The position numbers and the translations under genes are program-made. The notes under the pieces were generated by a model. The model had not been told where the DNA came from. It did not search any database and saw nothing but the letters and a program-made list of their open reading frames with translations. Positions 34,080-41,912 of a DNA stretch of 64,000 bases are shown piece by piece. The DNA comes from Actinoplanes sp. TBRC 11911 (GTDB lineage: Bacteria > Actinomycetota > Actinomycetes > Mycobacteriales > Micromonosporaceae). The DNA lies in NCBI RefSeq assembly GCF_012933445.1, contig NZ_JABBNC010000001.1, forward strand, positions 62,001 through 126,000, written 5' to 3'. How positions within the stretch are numbered: position 1 is the first letter of the stretch; the number at the start of each line of letters is the position of its first letter.

Positions 34080-35942
34080 ATGCCAGAGCTTCGGTTGAGC
34101 ATCCTGGGCCCCTTGCGGGCCCAGTCCGGCGACCACGACCTACCGCTCGGCGGACGCCAGCAACGACTGCTGCTGGCGCTGCTGCTCGCGCGCGCCGGAG
34201 CGGTGGTCAGCCTCCCCGAGCTGATCGACGCCCTGTGGGACGGCGAGCCGCCGTTGAGCGCGGCCAACAGCATCCATCGTGCGGTCGGCCAGTTGCGCCG
34301 CCTCATTCAGCCCGGCCTCGCGGTGCGCGCGGCCGGTGACCGGCTGGTCCGCCACGCCTCCGGTTACCGGCTGCGGCTGGACGAGGAGATGTCCGACCTG
34401 CTCCGCTTCCGGGCACTGGCCCGCCGCGCGGCGACGGCGCCGGACGCCGAGGCGGTGGATCTGTTCGGCTCGGCTCTCGCGCTGTGGACCGGGCCGCCGG
34501 GCGCCGGGCTCGAGTCACCCACCCGGACCCATCCGATCTTCGTGGCCCTCGACGCGGAGCTGGCCCGCACGGCGCTGCAGGCGGCCGACGTGGCGTTGCG
34601 CTCCGGGGACGCCGCCCGGGTGCTGCCCGCGCTGCTGCGGATCAGCGGCTGGCGTCCGCTGGACGAGTCGCTGCAAGCGCGGGTCGTCCTCGCGCTCGCG
34701 GCGCAGGGGCGGCAGGCGGAGGCGCTCGACCGGTTCCGCACGGTCCGCCGGCGGCTGCGCGACGAGCTGGGCCTGGATCCCGGCGCGGAGCTGCGCCAGG
34801 CGCAGGATCGGGTGCTGCGGCAAAGCGTCGGCACCGAGCCGGAGCCGGGCATCGTCGTCCCGGCGGCACCCTCGCGGCTGCCCGGCGACCACCCGTTCTT
34901 CAGCGGACGCGTCGAGCTGATCGCGCGCGCCGAGGCGCTGATCGCCGAGGACCGCCGGCAGGGCCGGGCCACCACGCTGGCGTTCGACGGCATGCCCGGG
35001 GTCGGCAAGACCACCCTCGCGGTGCACCTGGCACACCGGCTCGCGGACGACTACCCGGACGGGCAGCTGTACATCGACCTGCGCGGCTACGCGGCCCAGG
35101 GACCGCCGATGACCGCGCTCGAGGCGTTGCACAGCATGCTGAGCTCGCTGGGGGTGCAGCGCGCGGACCGGCCGGACGAGCTGAACGCGGCGGCCGGGCT
35201 GTACCGCGGGCTGATCGCCGGTCGCCGGATGCTCGTCGTGCTGGACAACGGCTTCGACTACGCGCAGATCCGGAACCTGCTGCCGGCCACGCCACAGAGC
35301 CTGACCCTGGTGACCGGCCGCGCGCGGATCAACCCGCTGATCATCGGAGGTGCGCGGCCGCTGGAGGTCCCGTTGCCGCCGGTCGCGGAGATCTGGGAGG
35401 GCATGCGGAAATGGCTCGGCCCGGACCGGGTCGAGGCGGAGCCGGAGAGCGTCGGCCACATCATCGAGCGGTGCGGCCGGCATCCGCTGGCGATGGCCAT
35501 GGTGGTCGCCCGCGCGATCGCGATGCCGGAGGTCCCGCTGCGTCAGATCGTCGAGGACATGGCGCTCAACCGCGGGATCTACCAGTTCGGCGACGGCACC
35601 GAGAACGACCTCACGTCGGTCTTCTCGTGGTCGTACCGGGCGCTGACGCCGGCCGCGGCCCGCCTCTTCCGGCTGATCCCGTTGTCCACCGACCCGGAGA
35701 TATCGCCGGAGGCCGCGGCCGCTCTGGCCGGCGTCGACCGGCACGCGGCGGCCGCGCTGCTGCGCGAGCTGAGCGCCCAGATGCTCACCCAGGTACGCGC
35801 CGGGCACCACCAGATGCACGACCTCCTTCGCCGGTACGCCGCGGAGCTCAGCAACAGCATCGACTCGGCACCGGAACGGGCGGCCGCGGCGGCGCGATTA
35901 TCGAGTTGCCGGCACGACCCGGTGCTCAGTCCGGCCGTCTGA
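34080..35942 (+). CDS. AfsR-like SARP-STAND transcriptional regulator (2), without TPR domain
   Basis: A 620-residue protein with winged-helix DNA-binding domain (LSILGPLRAQSGDHDLPLGG at the start), bacterial transcriptional activator domain (about 100-250) and NB-ARC ATPase (DGMPGVGKTTLAVHLAHRL near 302, later MLVVLDNGFDYAQIRNLLP). It ends shortly after the winged-helix part of NB-ARC (HQMHDLLRRYAAELS), so the tetratricopeptide sensor seen in copy 1 is missing. The middle shares strong local similarity with the protein at 24608 (FPDGQLYLDLRG versus YPDGQLYIDLRG). The second ECF sigma gene follows downstream. Targets are unknown. Confidence 0.9.
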   Translation: MPELRLSILGPLRAQSGDHDLPLGGRQQRLLLALLLARAGAVVSLPELIDALWDGEPPLSAANSIHRAVGQLRRLIQPGLAVRAAGDRLVRHASGYRLRLDEEMSDLLRFRALARRAATAPDAEAVDLFGSALALWTGPPGAGLESPTRTHPIFVALDAELARTALQAADVALRSGDAARVLPALLRISGWRPLDESLQARVVLALAAQGRQAEALDRFRTVRRRLRDELGLDPGAELRQAQDRVLRQSVGTEPEPGIVVPAAPSRLPGDHPFFSGRVELIARAEALIAEDRRQGRATTLAFDGMPGVGKTTLAVHLAHRLADDYPDGQLYIDLRGYAAQGPPMTALEALHSMLSSLGVQRADRPDELNAAAGLYRGLIAGRRMLVVLDNGFDYAQIRNLLPATPQSLTLVTGRARINPLIIGGARPLEVPLPPVAEIWEGMRKWLGPDRVEAEPESVGHIIERCGRHPLAMAMVVARAIAMPEVPLRQIVEDMALNRGIYQFGDGTENDLTSVFSWSYRALTPAAARLFRLIPLSTDPEISPEAAAALAGVDRHAAAALLRELSAQMLTQVRAGHHQMHDLLRRYAAELSNSIDSAPERAAAAARLSSCRHDPVLSPAV

Positions 35943-36336
35943 AAACGGGCCCGGCAAATGCAATTCCGCCCTGTGTCCGCGGCCTCATTGAAAGCCGCGT
36001 CACAGCGTCCTGAAATAGTCGTTCGGCGACGTCAAAGGGGCTGCACGGAGCGTGCCCCTGGCGTCACACCGCGCACTCCAGTCGGGTGCCACAAGGGTTT
36101 CGCCTGGCCCGGCCGGAATCGAATCGACGGGCCAAACCTGAGTTACCGCCGGAGACCCATTCAGCCTCCATCCGGAATCCACGCGATATCCCTAATGTGC
36201 GACACAGGGGGGCTTGCCACGCCGTACTCGAACGGCAGATGCCTCGAAATTGTTGGTTTTGCAGTCCGGCCCGATCGTGCCGCCGCCGGGGGGAAGCGCG
36301 GCAAGGGGGGCGATCGGTCCGGGGGAAGGCATCAGC
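35943..36336. other. 394-bp intergenic region
   Basis: No gene was supported; open frames through it are shadows. It presumably contains the promoter and leader of ECF sigma copy 2 (GGAAGG precedes the ATG by 7 nt). A weak stem AGGG-GCAC/GTGC-CCCT is seen around 36036-36058. Confidence 0.5.
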
Positions 36337-36867
36337 ATGACAATTCCATCCGTTGCCCCGGTGGGCGACCCGCAGGCACGAATGGCCGCGTTGCACTCGG
36401 CCCATTCCTCGACGCTTTTGAACTTCCTGCACGCGCTCACCGGCGAGCGGCACACCGCGGAGGACCTGCTGCAGGAGACGATGATCCGCACGTGGCGCAG
36501 CATCGAAACCGTGCCGGACGAATACGAGAACGCGCGCCGCTGGCTGTTCAAGGTGGCGCGCCGGGTCACGATCGACGCGTTCCGCATGCGGCAGAGCCGG
36601 CCGATCGAGACGCACCTGCTGGACTACTACGTAACCCACTTCTCGGCCGCCGACGACACCACCGAGACGGTGGTGGCAGTGGACTCGCTGCTCCGCGCGG
36701 TGCACGACCTCAGCGAGTCGCACAAGACGGTGATCGCCGAACTGTATTTCGCGGGGCGTTCCACGCTGGAGACCGCGGACCGGCTCGGCGTCCCGATCGG
36801 CACGGTCAAGTCCCGCGCGCACTACGCGCTACGCACGCTCCGTGAGGCGGTGACCGCCCCGGCCTGA
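36337..36867 (+). CDS. ECF-type RNA polymerase sigma factor (copy 2)
   Basis: A 176-residue sigma factor closely related to the one at 23871: region 2 reads AEDLLQETMIRTWRSIETVP and region 4 reads DRLGVPIGTVKSRAHYALRT. ATG 36337 has GGAAGG 7 nt upstream. It lies downstream of the second AfsR-like gene in the same direction, 394 bp away. No anti-sigma gene is present. The 3' end overlaps the convergent AraC gene by 46 bp, an unusually long convergent overlap. Confidence 0.92.
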   Translation: MTIPSVAPVGDPQARMAALHSAHSSTLLNFLHALTGERHTAEDLLQETMIRTWRSIETVPDEYENARRWLFKVARRVTIDAFRMRQSRPIETHLLDYYVTHFSAADDTTETVVAVDSLLRAVHDLSESHKTVIAELYFAGRSTLETADRLGVPIGTVKSRAHYALRTLREAVTAPA

Positions 36868-37745
36868 GCCAGCACATCAGCACGGTCGGCGCCGGGCGTC
36901 GTCCCGGTCACCGACCGGAACGCCCGGCGCAACTGGGTCTCGCTCGCGAACCCGCAGGCGGCGGCGAGGCCGGTGACGCCGTTCGCGGGCCGGGCGCGGA
37001 TCAGCCGGCGGGCCTCGGCGACCCGGATCCGGCGCAGCTCATCGGCCAGTGAGAGCGGCTCGCCGGCGAACAGCCGGAAGAGCTGCCGCCGGGACAGATG
37101 ACAGGCGTGCGCCACGCTTTCCGCGTCCAGGTACGGATCGCGGAAGGCGTGGCGCAGGTAGTCCAGGACGCGTTCGCGGTCGAGTGCCGGGGTGGGCCGG
37201 CCAGCCCCGGCGGCCAGGTCGAGCGCGGCGTCGAAAAGGCTGAGCGCCTGGCTGCCGAGCGGCGCCGGGTCGTGCCCGGCCAGCGCCCGGAAGAAGGCGA
37301 CGATCGCCGACGCCGGGCTCTGGTCGCCGACCAGCACGGCGGTCCCGCGCCGCAGCACCCGTTCGTCGACCCGGGTGCGGGGCACCTGCACGACGATCTG
37401 CTCGAAGCCCTCGCCACAGGTCAGGCCGAAGGGCCGAGTGCTGTCCGCGAAGACCAGGTCGCCGGGGTTCAGCAGCGCGGTGCGGCCGTCCTGCACCAGC
37501 GTGCAGCGACCGGCGACCTGGATCGTCGCCAGCGTGAAACCCTGCTCGGCGTCATCGATCAGCGTCTCGGTGCGCCGCACCCGCTGCGCGGACGCGCGCA
37601 CCCGGGTGATCTGCAGGTCGAAGCCACCCCGCGGGTCCAGGTCGGCGTGGAACGGCTCGGCGCCGAGCGGCGTGGCGGACAACGGCACGAAGGTCTCGTT
37701 GATCGCTTCCCGATACACCGGGAACGCGCTCGTGCGAAGGGCCAT
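36822..37745 (-). CDS. AraC-family regulator with AraC-binding-like N-terminal domain
   Basis: A 307-residue regulator. The N-terminal region (residues about 20-190) resembles the AraC-binding-like domain with GDLVFADSTRPF; the C-terminal helix-turn-helix pair includes DAESVAHACHLSRRQLFRLF and GVTGLAAACGFASETQLRRA. ATG 37745 was used; an in-frame ATG four codons earlier is possible. It lies 8 bp downstream of the HFCD flavoprotein gene, so the two are likely co-transcribed. Its tail is encoded antisense to ECF sigma copy 2. Confidence 0.88.
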   Translation of the reverse strand: MALRTSAFPVYREAINETFVPLSATPLGAEPFHADLDPRGGFDLQITRVRASAQRVRRTETLIDDAEQGFTLATIQVAGRCTLVQDGRTALLNPGDLVFADSTRPFGLTCGEGFEQIVVQVPRTRVDERVLRRGTAVLVGDQSPASAIVAFFRALAGHDPAPLGSQALSLFDAALDLAAGAGRPTPALDRERVLDYLRHAFRDPYLDAESVAHACHLSRRQLFRLFAGEPLSLADELRRIRVAEARRLIRARPANGVTGLAAACGFASETQLRRAFRSVTGTTPGADRADVLAQAGAVTASRSVRSA

Positions 37746-37753
37746 GACCCAAA

Positions 37754-38317
37754 TCATGCGTCGGCGAGCAGGCTCCGCACAGTGCTCACGACCGTGGCCG
37801 GCGCCGGAAGCGCGGGGTTGTCGACCAGGGTGCCGGAGTGGACGTCGTAGCGTTTCGCCCATTCGGGTTCGACCACGTGGTAGCCGTCCGCGCGCAATTG
37901 GTCGATGTTTCGCGCGATGGCAGGTTTCGCCCACATGCCGGCGCTCATCACCGGGAAGAAGACCACCGGACAGGTTGCGGCCAGGATCACACCGGCCAGC
38001 AGGTTCGGTGCCGCCCCGGTCGCGGCCGCGGCCAGCATGTTCGCGGTCGTCGGCAGCACGATCACGATGTCGTGGGTGGCGGCGAGCGCGTTCTGGTTGT
38101 CGGTCGGCCAGCGGGCCGGGTCGTCGCCGGTCACCACCCGGTTGGCCAGCAGCCCTACGGTCTGCGCGGGCAGGAACCGCTGCGCCGAGTGGGTCATCAC
38201 GACCGTGAGCGAGGAGGCCAGTTCCTGGTGCAGGGCGGCCAGGTAGGGCGGCAGCGTGGTCACCGACATGGAACCGGACGCGCCGAGGAGCAAACGTTTC
38301 TTCGCGGGATCTGTCAT
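37754..38317 (-). CDS. HFCD-family flavoprotein (phosphopantothenoylcysteine-decarboxylase-like)
   Basis: A 187-residue flavoprotein of the homo-oligomeric cysteine decarboxylase group. It has the flavin-binding start RLLLGASGSMSVTTLPPYL, a candidate catalytic His in VMTHSAQRFL, and a PASANT-like motif VLPTTANMLAAAATGAAPN followed by VVFFPVMSAGMW. Family members decarboxylate cysteine residues in CoA synthesis or in lanthipeptide and thioviridamide-type peptides. No precursor peptide was recognised nearby, and it is too short to be the CoaBC fusion. It precedes the AraC gene by 8 bp. Confidence 0.85.
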   Translation of the reverse strand: MTDPAKKRLLLGASGSMSVTTLPPYLAALHQELASSLTVVMTHSAQRFLPAQTVGLLANRVVTGDDPARWPTDNQNALAATHDIVIVLPTTANMLAAAATGAAPNLLAGVILAATCPVVFFPVMSAGMWAKPAIARNIDQLRADGYHVVEPEWAKRYDVHSGTLVDNPALPAPATVVSTVRSLLADA

Positions 38318-38507
38318 GCCCCGACGATGGCTCCCCGGAACCCGGGTTTCCACACGATGAGTGCCCGGACGGGAACGACGAGTGCCAATCGGTGGGGGAC
38401 GTGATGTGAACGGCACCGGAGATCGCCTCCGGCGGTGAACTCGGCGCCGCGGCAGCCGTCAGCTAATACGCCTTATCAGGTGCGTTCACGTTAATGGGGA
38501 GACGGTC

Positions 38508-39095
38508 ATGACTCATCTTATCGGGCAGATCACTGACGACGCGCCGCTGCTGGTGGTCGCTTTCGAGGAGGAAGCCAAGTATCTCGGCACCGATCACCCG
38601 ATGCTGATCACCGGGGTCGGCAAGGTCAACGCCGCGATCAGCCTCACGCAGGCGCTCGCGAGCAGCGGGTCCAAGCCGTCACTGATCGTCAACGTCGGCA
38701 CCGCGGGCGGGCTGCGCGACGGCGACAACCAGAGCGGGCTGCACGTCGTATCCGAGGTGATCCAGCACGACCTCGACACCGGGCTGCTCGAGTCGCTGAC
38801 CGGCGAGATCTACGGCGCGCCGATCACCTTGTCCGATCGCGACGGGGTCACGCTGGCCACCGGCGACACGTTCGTCTCCGACTCCGCGGTGCGCGAGAAG
38901 CTCGCGCAGCGGGCCACGCTGGTCGACATGGAGGGCTACGCGGTGGCCGCGGCCGCGGGCGCGTTCGGCATCCCGATCCGCATGGTCAAGCACGTCAGCG
39001 ACAGCGCCGACGAGAGTGCCACCTCGACGTGGCGGTCCGCATTGGAGCACTCGGCACGGCAGCTGGCGGACTGGGTACACGCGAACATCGGGTGA
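38508..39095 (+). CDS. Nucleosidase (MTA/SAH nucleosidase-like phosphorylase superfamily)
   Basis: A 195-residue member of the purine nucleoside phosphorylase/nucleosidase family. It contains ITGVGKVNAAISLTQAL near residue 35, IVNVGTAGGLRDG near 60, and VDMEGYAVAAAAGAFGI near 143, where the Met-Glu pair contacts ribose; VSDSADE supplies the catalytic Asp. It would hydrolyse methylthioadenosine, S-adenosylhomocysteine or a related nucleoside. ATG 38508 has GGGGAG upstream. It is a stand-alone gene, slightly short for the family (about 230). Confidence 0.9.
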   Translation: MTHLIGQITDDAPLLVVAFEEEAKYLGTDHPMLITGVGKVNAAISLTQALASSGSKPSLIVNVGTAGGLRDGDNQSGLHVVSEVIQHDLDTGLLESLTGEIYGAPITLSDRDGVTLATGDTFVSDSAVREKLAQRATLVDMEGYAVAAAAGAFGIPIRMVKHVSDSADESATSTWRSALEHSARQLADWVHANIG

Positions 39096-39306
39096 TCGCA
39101 AACACGGTTCGATACCTGAACTGAAGCGGACCCGATTTCGTCTGTGCAACGCGGGAGGTCCGATCTCCGGAGCTTGAGGTGCTGTTGGGGCATCGCGGCA
39201 TCCCGGCCACGCCGTCTGCGACGCGTGGCGGTCTTGTCCGGCTCGGCCGTCGATCCTTCGGGCCGGACAAGACCCCGGCACCTTTCTCCTGGAGGACGAC
39301 CGAATT

Positions 39307-39396
39307 TTGATCGACTTCGCGGCCCGGATCATCGCCGCGGCCCTGCGGTGCGCCGGCTTCGTCTACTGGCATTCCTGGCGCCGCCGGCGGGGGTGA
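39307..39396 (+). CDS. Possible 29-residue cationic hydrophobic peptide
   Basis: TTG 39307 follows GGAGG (39291-39295) by 11 nt, a long spacer. The frame gives a hydrophobic segment (IDFAARIIAAALRCAGFVYW) ending in HSWRRRRG. It looks like a small membrane peptide with positive-inside tail. There is no homology or promoter evidence. Confidence 0.25.
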   Translation: MIDFAARIIAAALRCAGFVYWHSWRRRRG

Positions 39397-39503
39397 CCTT
39401 CGCCTAGGGAGTAAGTCCTAACCGTGGTGGTAGGCGGTGAGTGATCTGGTCACGGTGTAGTTCCGGTGGTACGGCGCTGTAGCGATTCGTTCGCGGCTGG
39501 GCG

Positions 39504-39520
39504 GTCCCGCTCTGCGGGAC
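39504..39520. terminator. Short hairpin GTCCCGC-TCT-GCGGGAC
   Basis: A perfect 7-bp stem with a 3-nt loop lies 25 bp before the dispersed hairpin element. It may help terminate transcription from the nucleosidase side. Confidence 0.3.
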
Positions 39521-39544
39521 ATCGCGGTCACATCGTGGATTTTT

Positions 39545-39597
39545 GTGAACCTTGGAGAGTTGCGCCCACATACGAGCCATAACTCTCCAAGGTTCAC
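39545..39597 (-). repeat. Dispersed palindromic hairpin element, copy 2
   Basis: A perfect 17-bp inverted repeat (arms 39545-39561 and 39581-39597; left arm GTGAACCTTGGAGAGTT) encloses a 19-nt loop. Read on the minus strand, the loop is ATGGCTCGTATGTGGGCGC, differing from copy 1 at two positions. The outer stem pairs differ from copy 1 on both arms in a compensatory way. Confidence 0.85.
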
Positions 39598-39809
39598 ATT
39601 CGGCCGGAACAATCTGCCGGGCGAAAGCCTCGTTACGTGACAAAAGTATTCTCTACAATGGACGCGAGTCTCACATTGCGGACGGTGGGTCCACGATGTG
39701 GGCATTGGGTCTCAGCAGGCGGTCGCCCGTCTCACGGAATGGAAGCGCCGCGCAGCCACGCGCCGAGCCCGCCTATTCAGCGGCCCAGCCGATCCGACAA
39801 TCTCGGGAA

Positions 39810-39929
39810 ATGTCGGATATGCGGGATCGGTGGCGGGGCTGGCGAACGGACGGCGATCAGATCGCTGACTCGCCTACGGCCACTGACTCGCCTACGGCCA
39901 CCGACTCGGCTGAGGACCTACTCGCCTAG
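39810..39929 (+). CDS. Possible 39-residue acidic peptide with DSPTAT repeats
   Basis: The frame starts MSDMRDRWRGWRTDGDQIA and ends with DSPTATDSPTATDSAEDLLA. The 18-bp unit CTGACTCGCCTACGGCCA is tandemly repeated (39865-39900). An 8-bp inverted repeat (ATCCGACA/TGTCGGAT, 39792-39818) straddles the start codon. It is convergent with, and slightly overlaps, the lectin gene end. The ribosome site is weak. It could be a gene remnant. Confidence 0.3.
   Translation: MSDMRDRWRGWRTDGDQIADSPTATDSPTATDSAEDLLA
39865..39900. repeat. 18-bp tandem repeat, two units plus partial third
   Basis: CTGACTCGCCTACGGCCA is repeated exactly at 39865-39882 and 39883-39900, followed by the diverged CCGACTCGGCTGAGGA. 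Confidence 0.8.
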
Positions 39930-40745
39930 TGCCACTTCTGGTTCGAGGTGCCGCCGCACTCCCACAACTGCAGCTTCGTGCCGCTGGCGGTGCCCTCGTC
40001 GACGGGCGTCCACACACCGGTTGCTGCGGGTCAGGTCGTGGGCGGGGTTGAGGACGAAGTGCTGGGACGCGCTGCCGTCGCAGTTCTGCAGCACGATCCA
40101 GGTGCCGTTGGTGAGTGAGCCGTTCTGCGCGGTCATGCACCGCTGGAAGGCGCGCACCGTGCCGTCGTCGTAGAAGGTCCACTGCTGGTTCCGGTCACCG
40201 GGGGTGCAGGTCCAGATCTGCAGGCGGGGGATGTCGGCGTAGTCACCGTCGGTGACGTCGATGCAACGGTTGCTGCCGTAGCCGATGATCGTGGTCGCGT
40301 CGCCCTGCGGGCTGGGACTGGGATCCGGCTCCTCCTGCTGCTGTTTCACCTGCTGACCGGCGGCCTTGGTCGGGCGCGTGGTGGTGGTTCCCTCCCGGAC
40401 GCCACCCGCACCGGCCGGGGCCACGGGGGCGCCCGCCTCTCCGGGCTCCCCCGGCAGTCCCGGGGCGCCAGGGGCTCCAGGCACCCCCGGCGCCCCGGGC
40501 ACGTCGCGCTGAACGGGCTTACCCGAGGCCGGCGGCGCGGACGCCGCCGGTAACGGCGTGCCACGACCGGGAGCCGGCGCGGTCGCGTCGGTGGTGTGCC
40601 GGCCGCCGCCGCTCAGCAGCACGCTGGCGCCGACTGTGATGCCGGCGACCACGACCGCGACGAGCACGGCGAGCAACGCCTTGCCGGCCGGGCCGCGCAG
40701 GAGGCGCCGGGGTGCGGGCTCACCCACCGGGAACCGCTGCGGCAT
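39918..40745 (-). pseudogene. Membrane-anchored ricin-type beta-trefoil lectin with collagen-like stretch, frameshifted near 3' end
   Basis: The frame encodes 275 residues: an N-terminal membrane segment (about 20-45), a Pro/Gly collagen-like run of G-x-y triplets (near 85-110, GAPGVPGAPGAPGLPGEPGE), a Gln-rich linker, and a ricin-B domain with RCIDVTDGDY and QQWTFYDDG. After NRCVDAR the frame turns into arginine-rich nonsense, while the neighbouring frame reads VDEGTASGTKLQLWECGG and SNQKWH then TAG at 39926. One extra base in the GGG at 40004-40006 (plus strand) explains it. The result is loss of the last QxW repeat, or a sequencing error. ATG 40745 has AGGGGG 6 nt upstream. It probably binds sugars at the cell surface. 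Confidence 0.75.
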
Positions 40746-40837
40746 CAAGCACCCCCTGGTACGCGAGTTCGTCGGACTTCGTATCTAGGCACACGCGCCC
40801 ACCAGCCCGGAAGGTCTCCGTTCGGGGACGCCAGCGC

Positions 40838-40883
40838 GATGTCAGCCGCGTATCAGCGGCATGTGCGCCCGATGTCAGCGGCG
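40838..40883. promoter_or_regulatory. Direct repeats GATGTCAGCSGCG upstream of the exporter operon
   Basis: The 13-mers at 40838-40850 (GATGTCAGCCGCG) and 40871-40883 (GATGTCAGCGGCG) are 33 bp apart, with a related TATCAGCGGC between them. They lie 55-100 bp before the exporter ATG and could be regulator binding sites. Confidence 0.35.
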
Positions 40884-40937
40884 CCCGTCAGTGTCTGTCC
40901 CCGAGGGCCGCACCCGGCCCGACACGGAGGGGACATC

Positions 40938-41912
40938 ATGACGGATCTTGTGGTGCGTGCGGAGGGACTCCGCAAGCGGTTCGGGAAGACGCAGGCACTC
41001 GACGGGGTGGATCTGGCCATGCGGCGCGGCACCGTGCTCGGCGTGCTGGGCCCGAACGGCGCCGGCAAGACCACCGCGGTGCGGGTGCTCGCCACCCTGT
41101 TGCGCCCGGACGCCGGGACCGCCGAGGTGGCCGGCATCGACGTGCTGCGCCAGCCGCAGCGGGTGCGCCGGCGGATCGGGCTCACCGGCCAGTACGCCTC
41201 GGTCGACGAGGACCTGACCGGCACCCAGAACCTGGTGCTCATCGGCCAGCTGCTCGACCTCACGACGAAGGACGCCAAGCGGCGCGCGGCCGAGCTGCTC
41301 GACTGGTTCGACCTGTCCGAGGCCGCCGGACGCCCGGCCAAGACGTATTCGGGTGGCATGCGCCGCCGCCTCGACCTGGCCGCGAGCCTGGTCGGGCACC
41401 CCGAGGTCATCTTCCTGGACGAGCCGACCACCGGTCTCGACCCGGCCAAGCGCGAGGACATGTGGGGCGTCGTGCGCACCCAGGTCACGCAGGGTGCCAG
41501 CGTGCTGCTCACCACGCAGTACCTGGACGAGGCGGACGCGCTCGCCGACGAGATCGTGGTGATCAACCAGGGTCGCGTCATCGCGCACGACACCCCCGAC
41601 GGGCTCAAGCGCCGCGTCGGCGGACTGACCTTGCGGGTACGCCCGACCGACCCCGCCCGGGTGCCGGACGCGATGCGGGTGCTCGACAAGGTGGCGGCCC
41701 CGGGCACCGCCGCCTCGGCCGACGGCTCGGCGGGCTCCCGGCCGGGCGCCGTCTCGGTGCCGGTGATCGGCGACATCGCCCTCGACGACGCGGTCCCCGC
41801 GCTGCGGCAGGCCGGCATCGAGGTCACCGAACTGGGGCTGCACCTGCCCAGCCTGGACGAGGTTTTCCACGCCCTGACCGAGACCAAGACGATGGAGGAA
41901 GCACTCTCATGA
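40938..41912 (+). CDS. DrrA-type ABC transporter ATP-binding protein
   Basis: A 324-residue ATPase of the daunorubicin-resistance family. It has Walker A GPNGAGKTTAVRVLATLL near residue 38, Q-loop GLTGQYASVDEDLTG, signature TYSGGMRRRLDLAASL, Walker B VIFLDEPTTGLDP and a C-terminal DrrA-specific extension ending LPSLDEVFHALTE. It would drive export of a hydrophobic drug-like or lipid substrate with the DrrB-type permease. ATG 40938 follows GGAGGGG. Its stop overlaps the permease start (ATGA). Such pairs often accompany secondary-metabolite genes and confer self-resistance. Confidence 0.94.
   Translation: MTDLVVRAEGLRKRFGKTQALDGVDLAMRRGTVLGVLGPNGAGKTTAVRVLATLLRPDAGTAEVAGIDVLRQPQRVRRRIGLTGQYASVDEDLTGTQNLVLIGQLLDLTTKDAKRRAAELLDWFDLSEAAGRPAKTYSGGMRRRLDLAASLVGHPEVIFLDEPTTGLDPAKREDMWGVVRTQVTQGASVLLTTQYLDEADALADEIVVINQGRVIAHDTPDGLKRRVGGLTLRVRPTDPARVPDAMRVLDKVAAPGTAASADGSAGSRPGAVSVPVIGDIALDDAVPALRQAGIEVTELGLHLPSLDEVFHALTETKTMEEALS

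Larger units (their letters stand above)
39096..39806. other. Intergenic region with small frames, hairpins and dispersed element
   Basis: The region after the nucleosidase gene is AT-richer and holds a possible 29-codon peptide (39307-39396), a 7-bp GTCCCGC/GCGGGAC hairpin (39504-39520) and copy 2 of the dispersed palindrome (39545-39597). No full-length gene was supported on either strand. Confidence 0.55.

Noticed and set aside
39404..39705. Transposase remnant in the gap after the nucleosidase gene
   Set aside because: Translations in all frames show no recognisable transposase motif and no terminal inverted repeats or target duplication were found.
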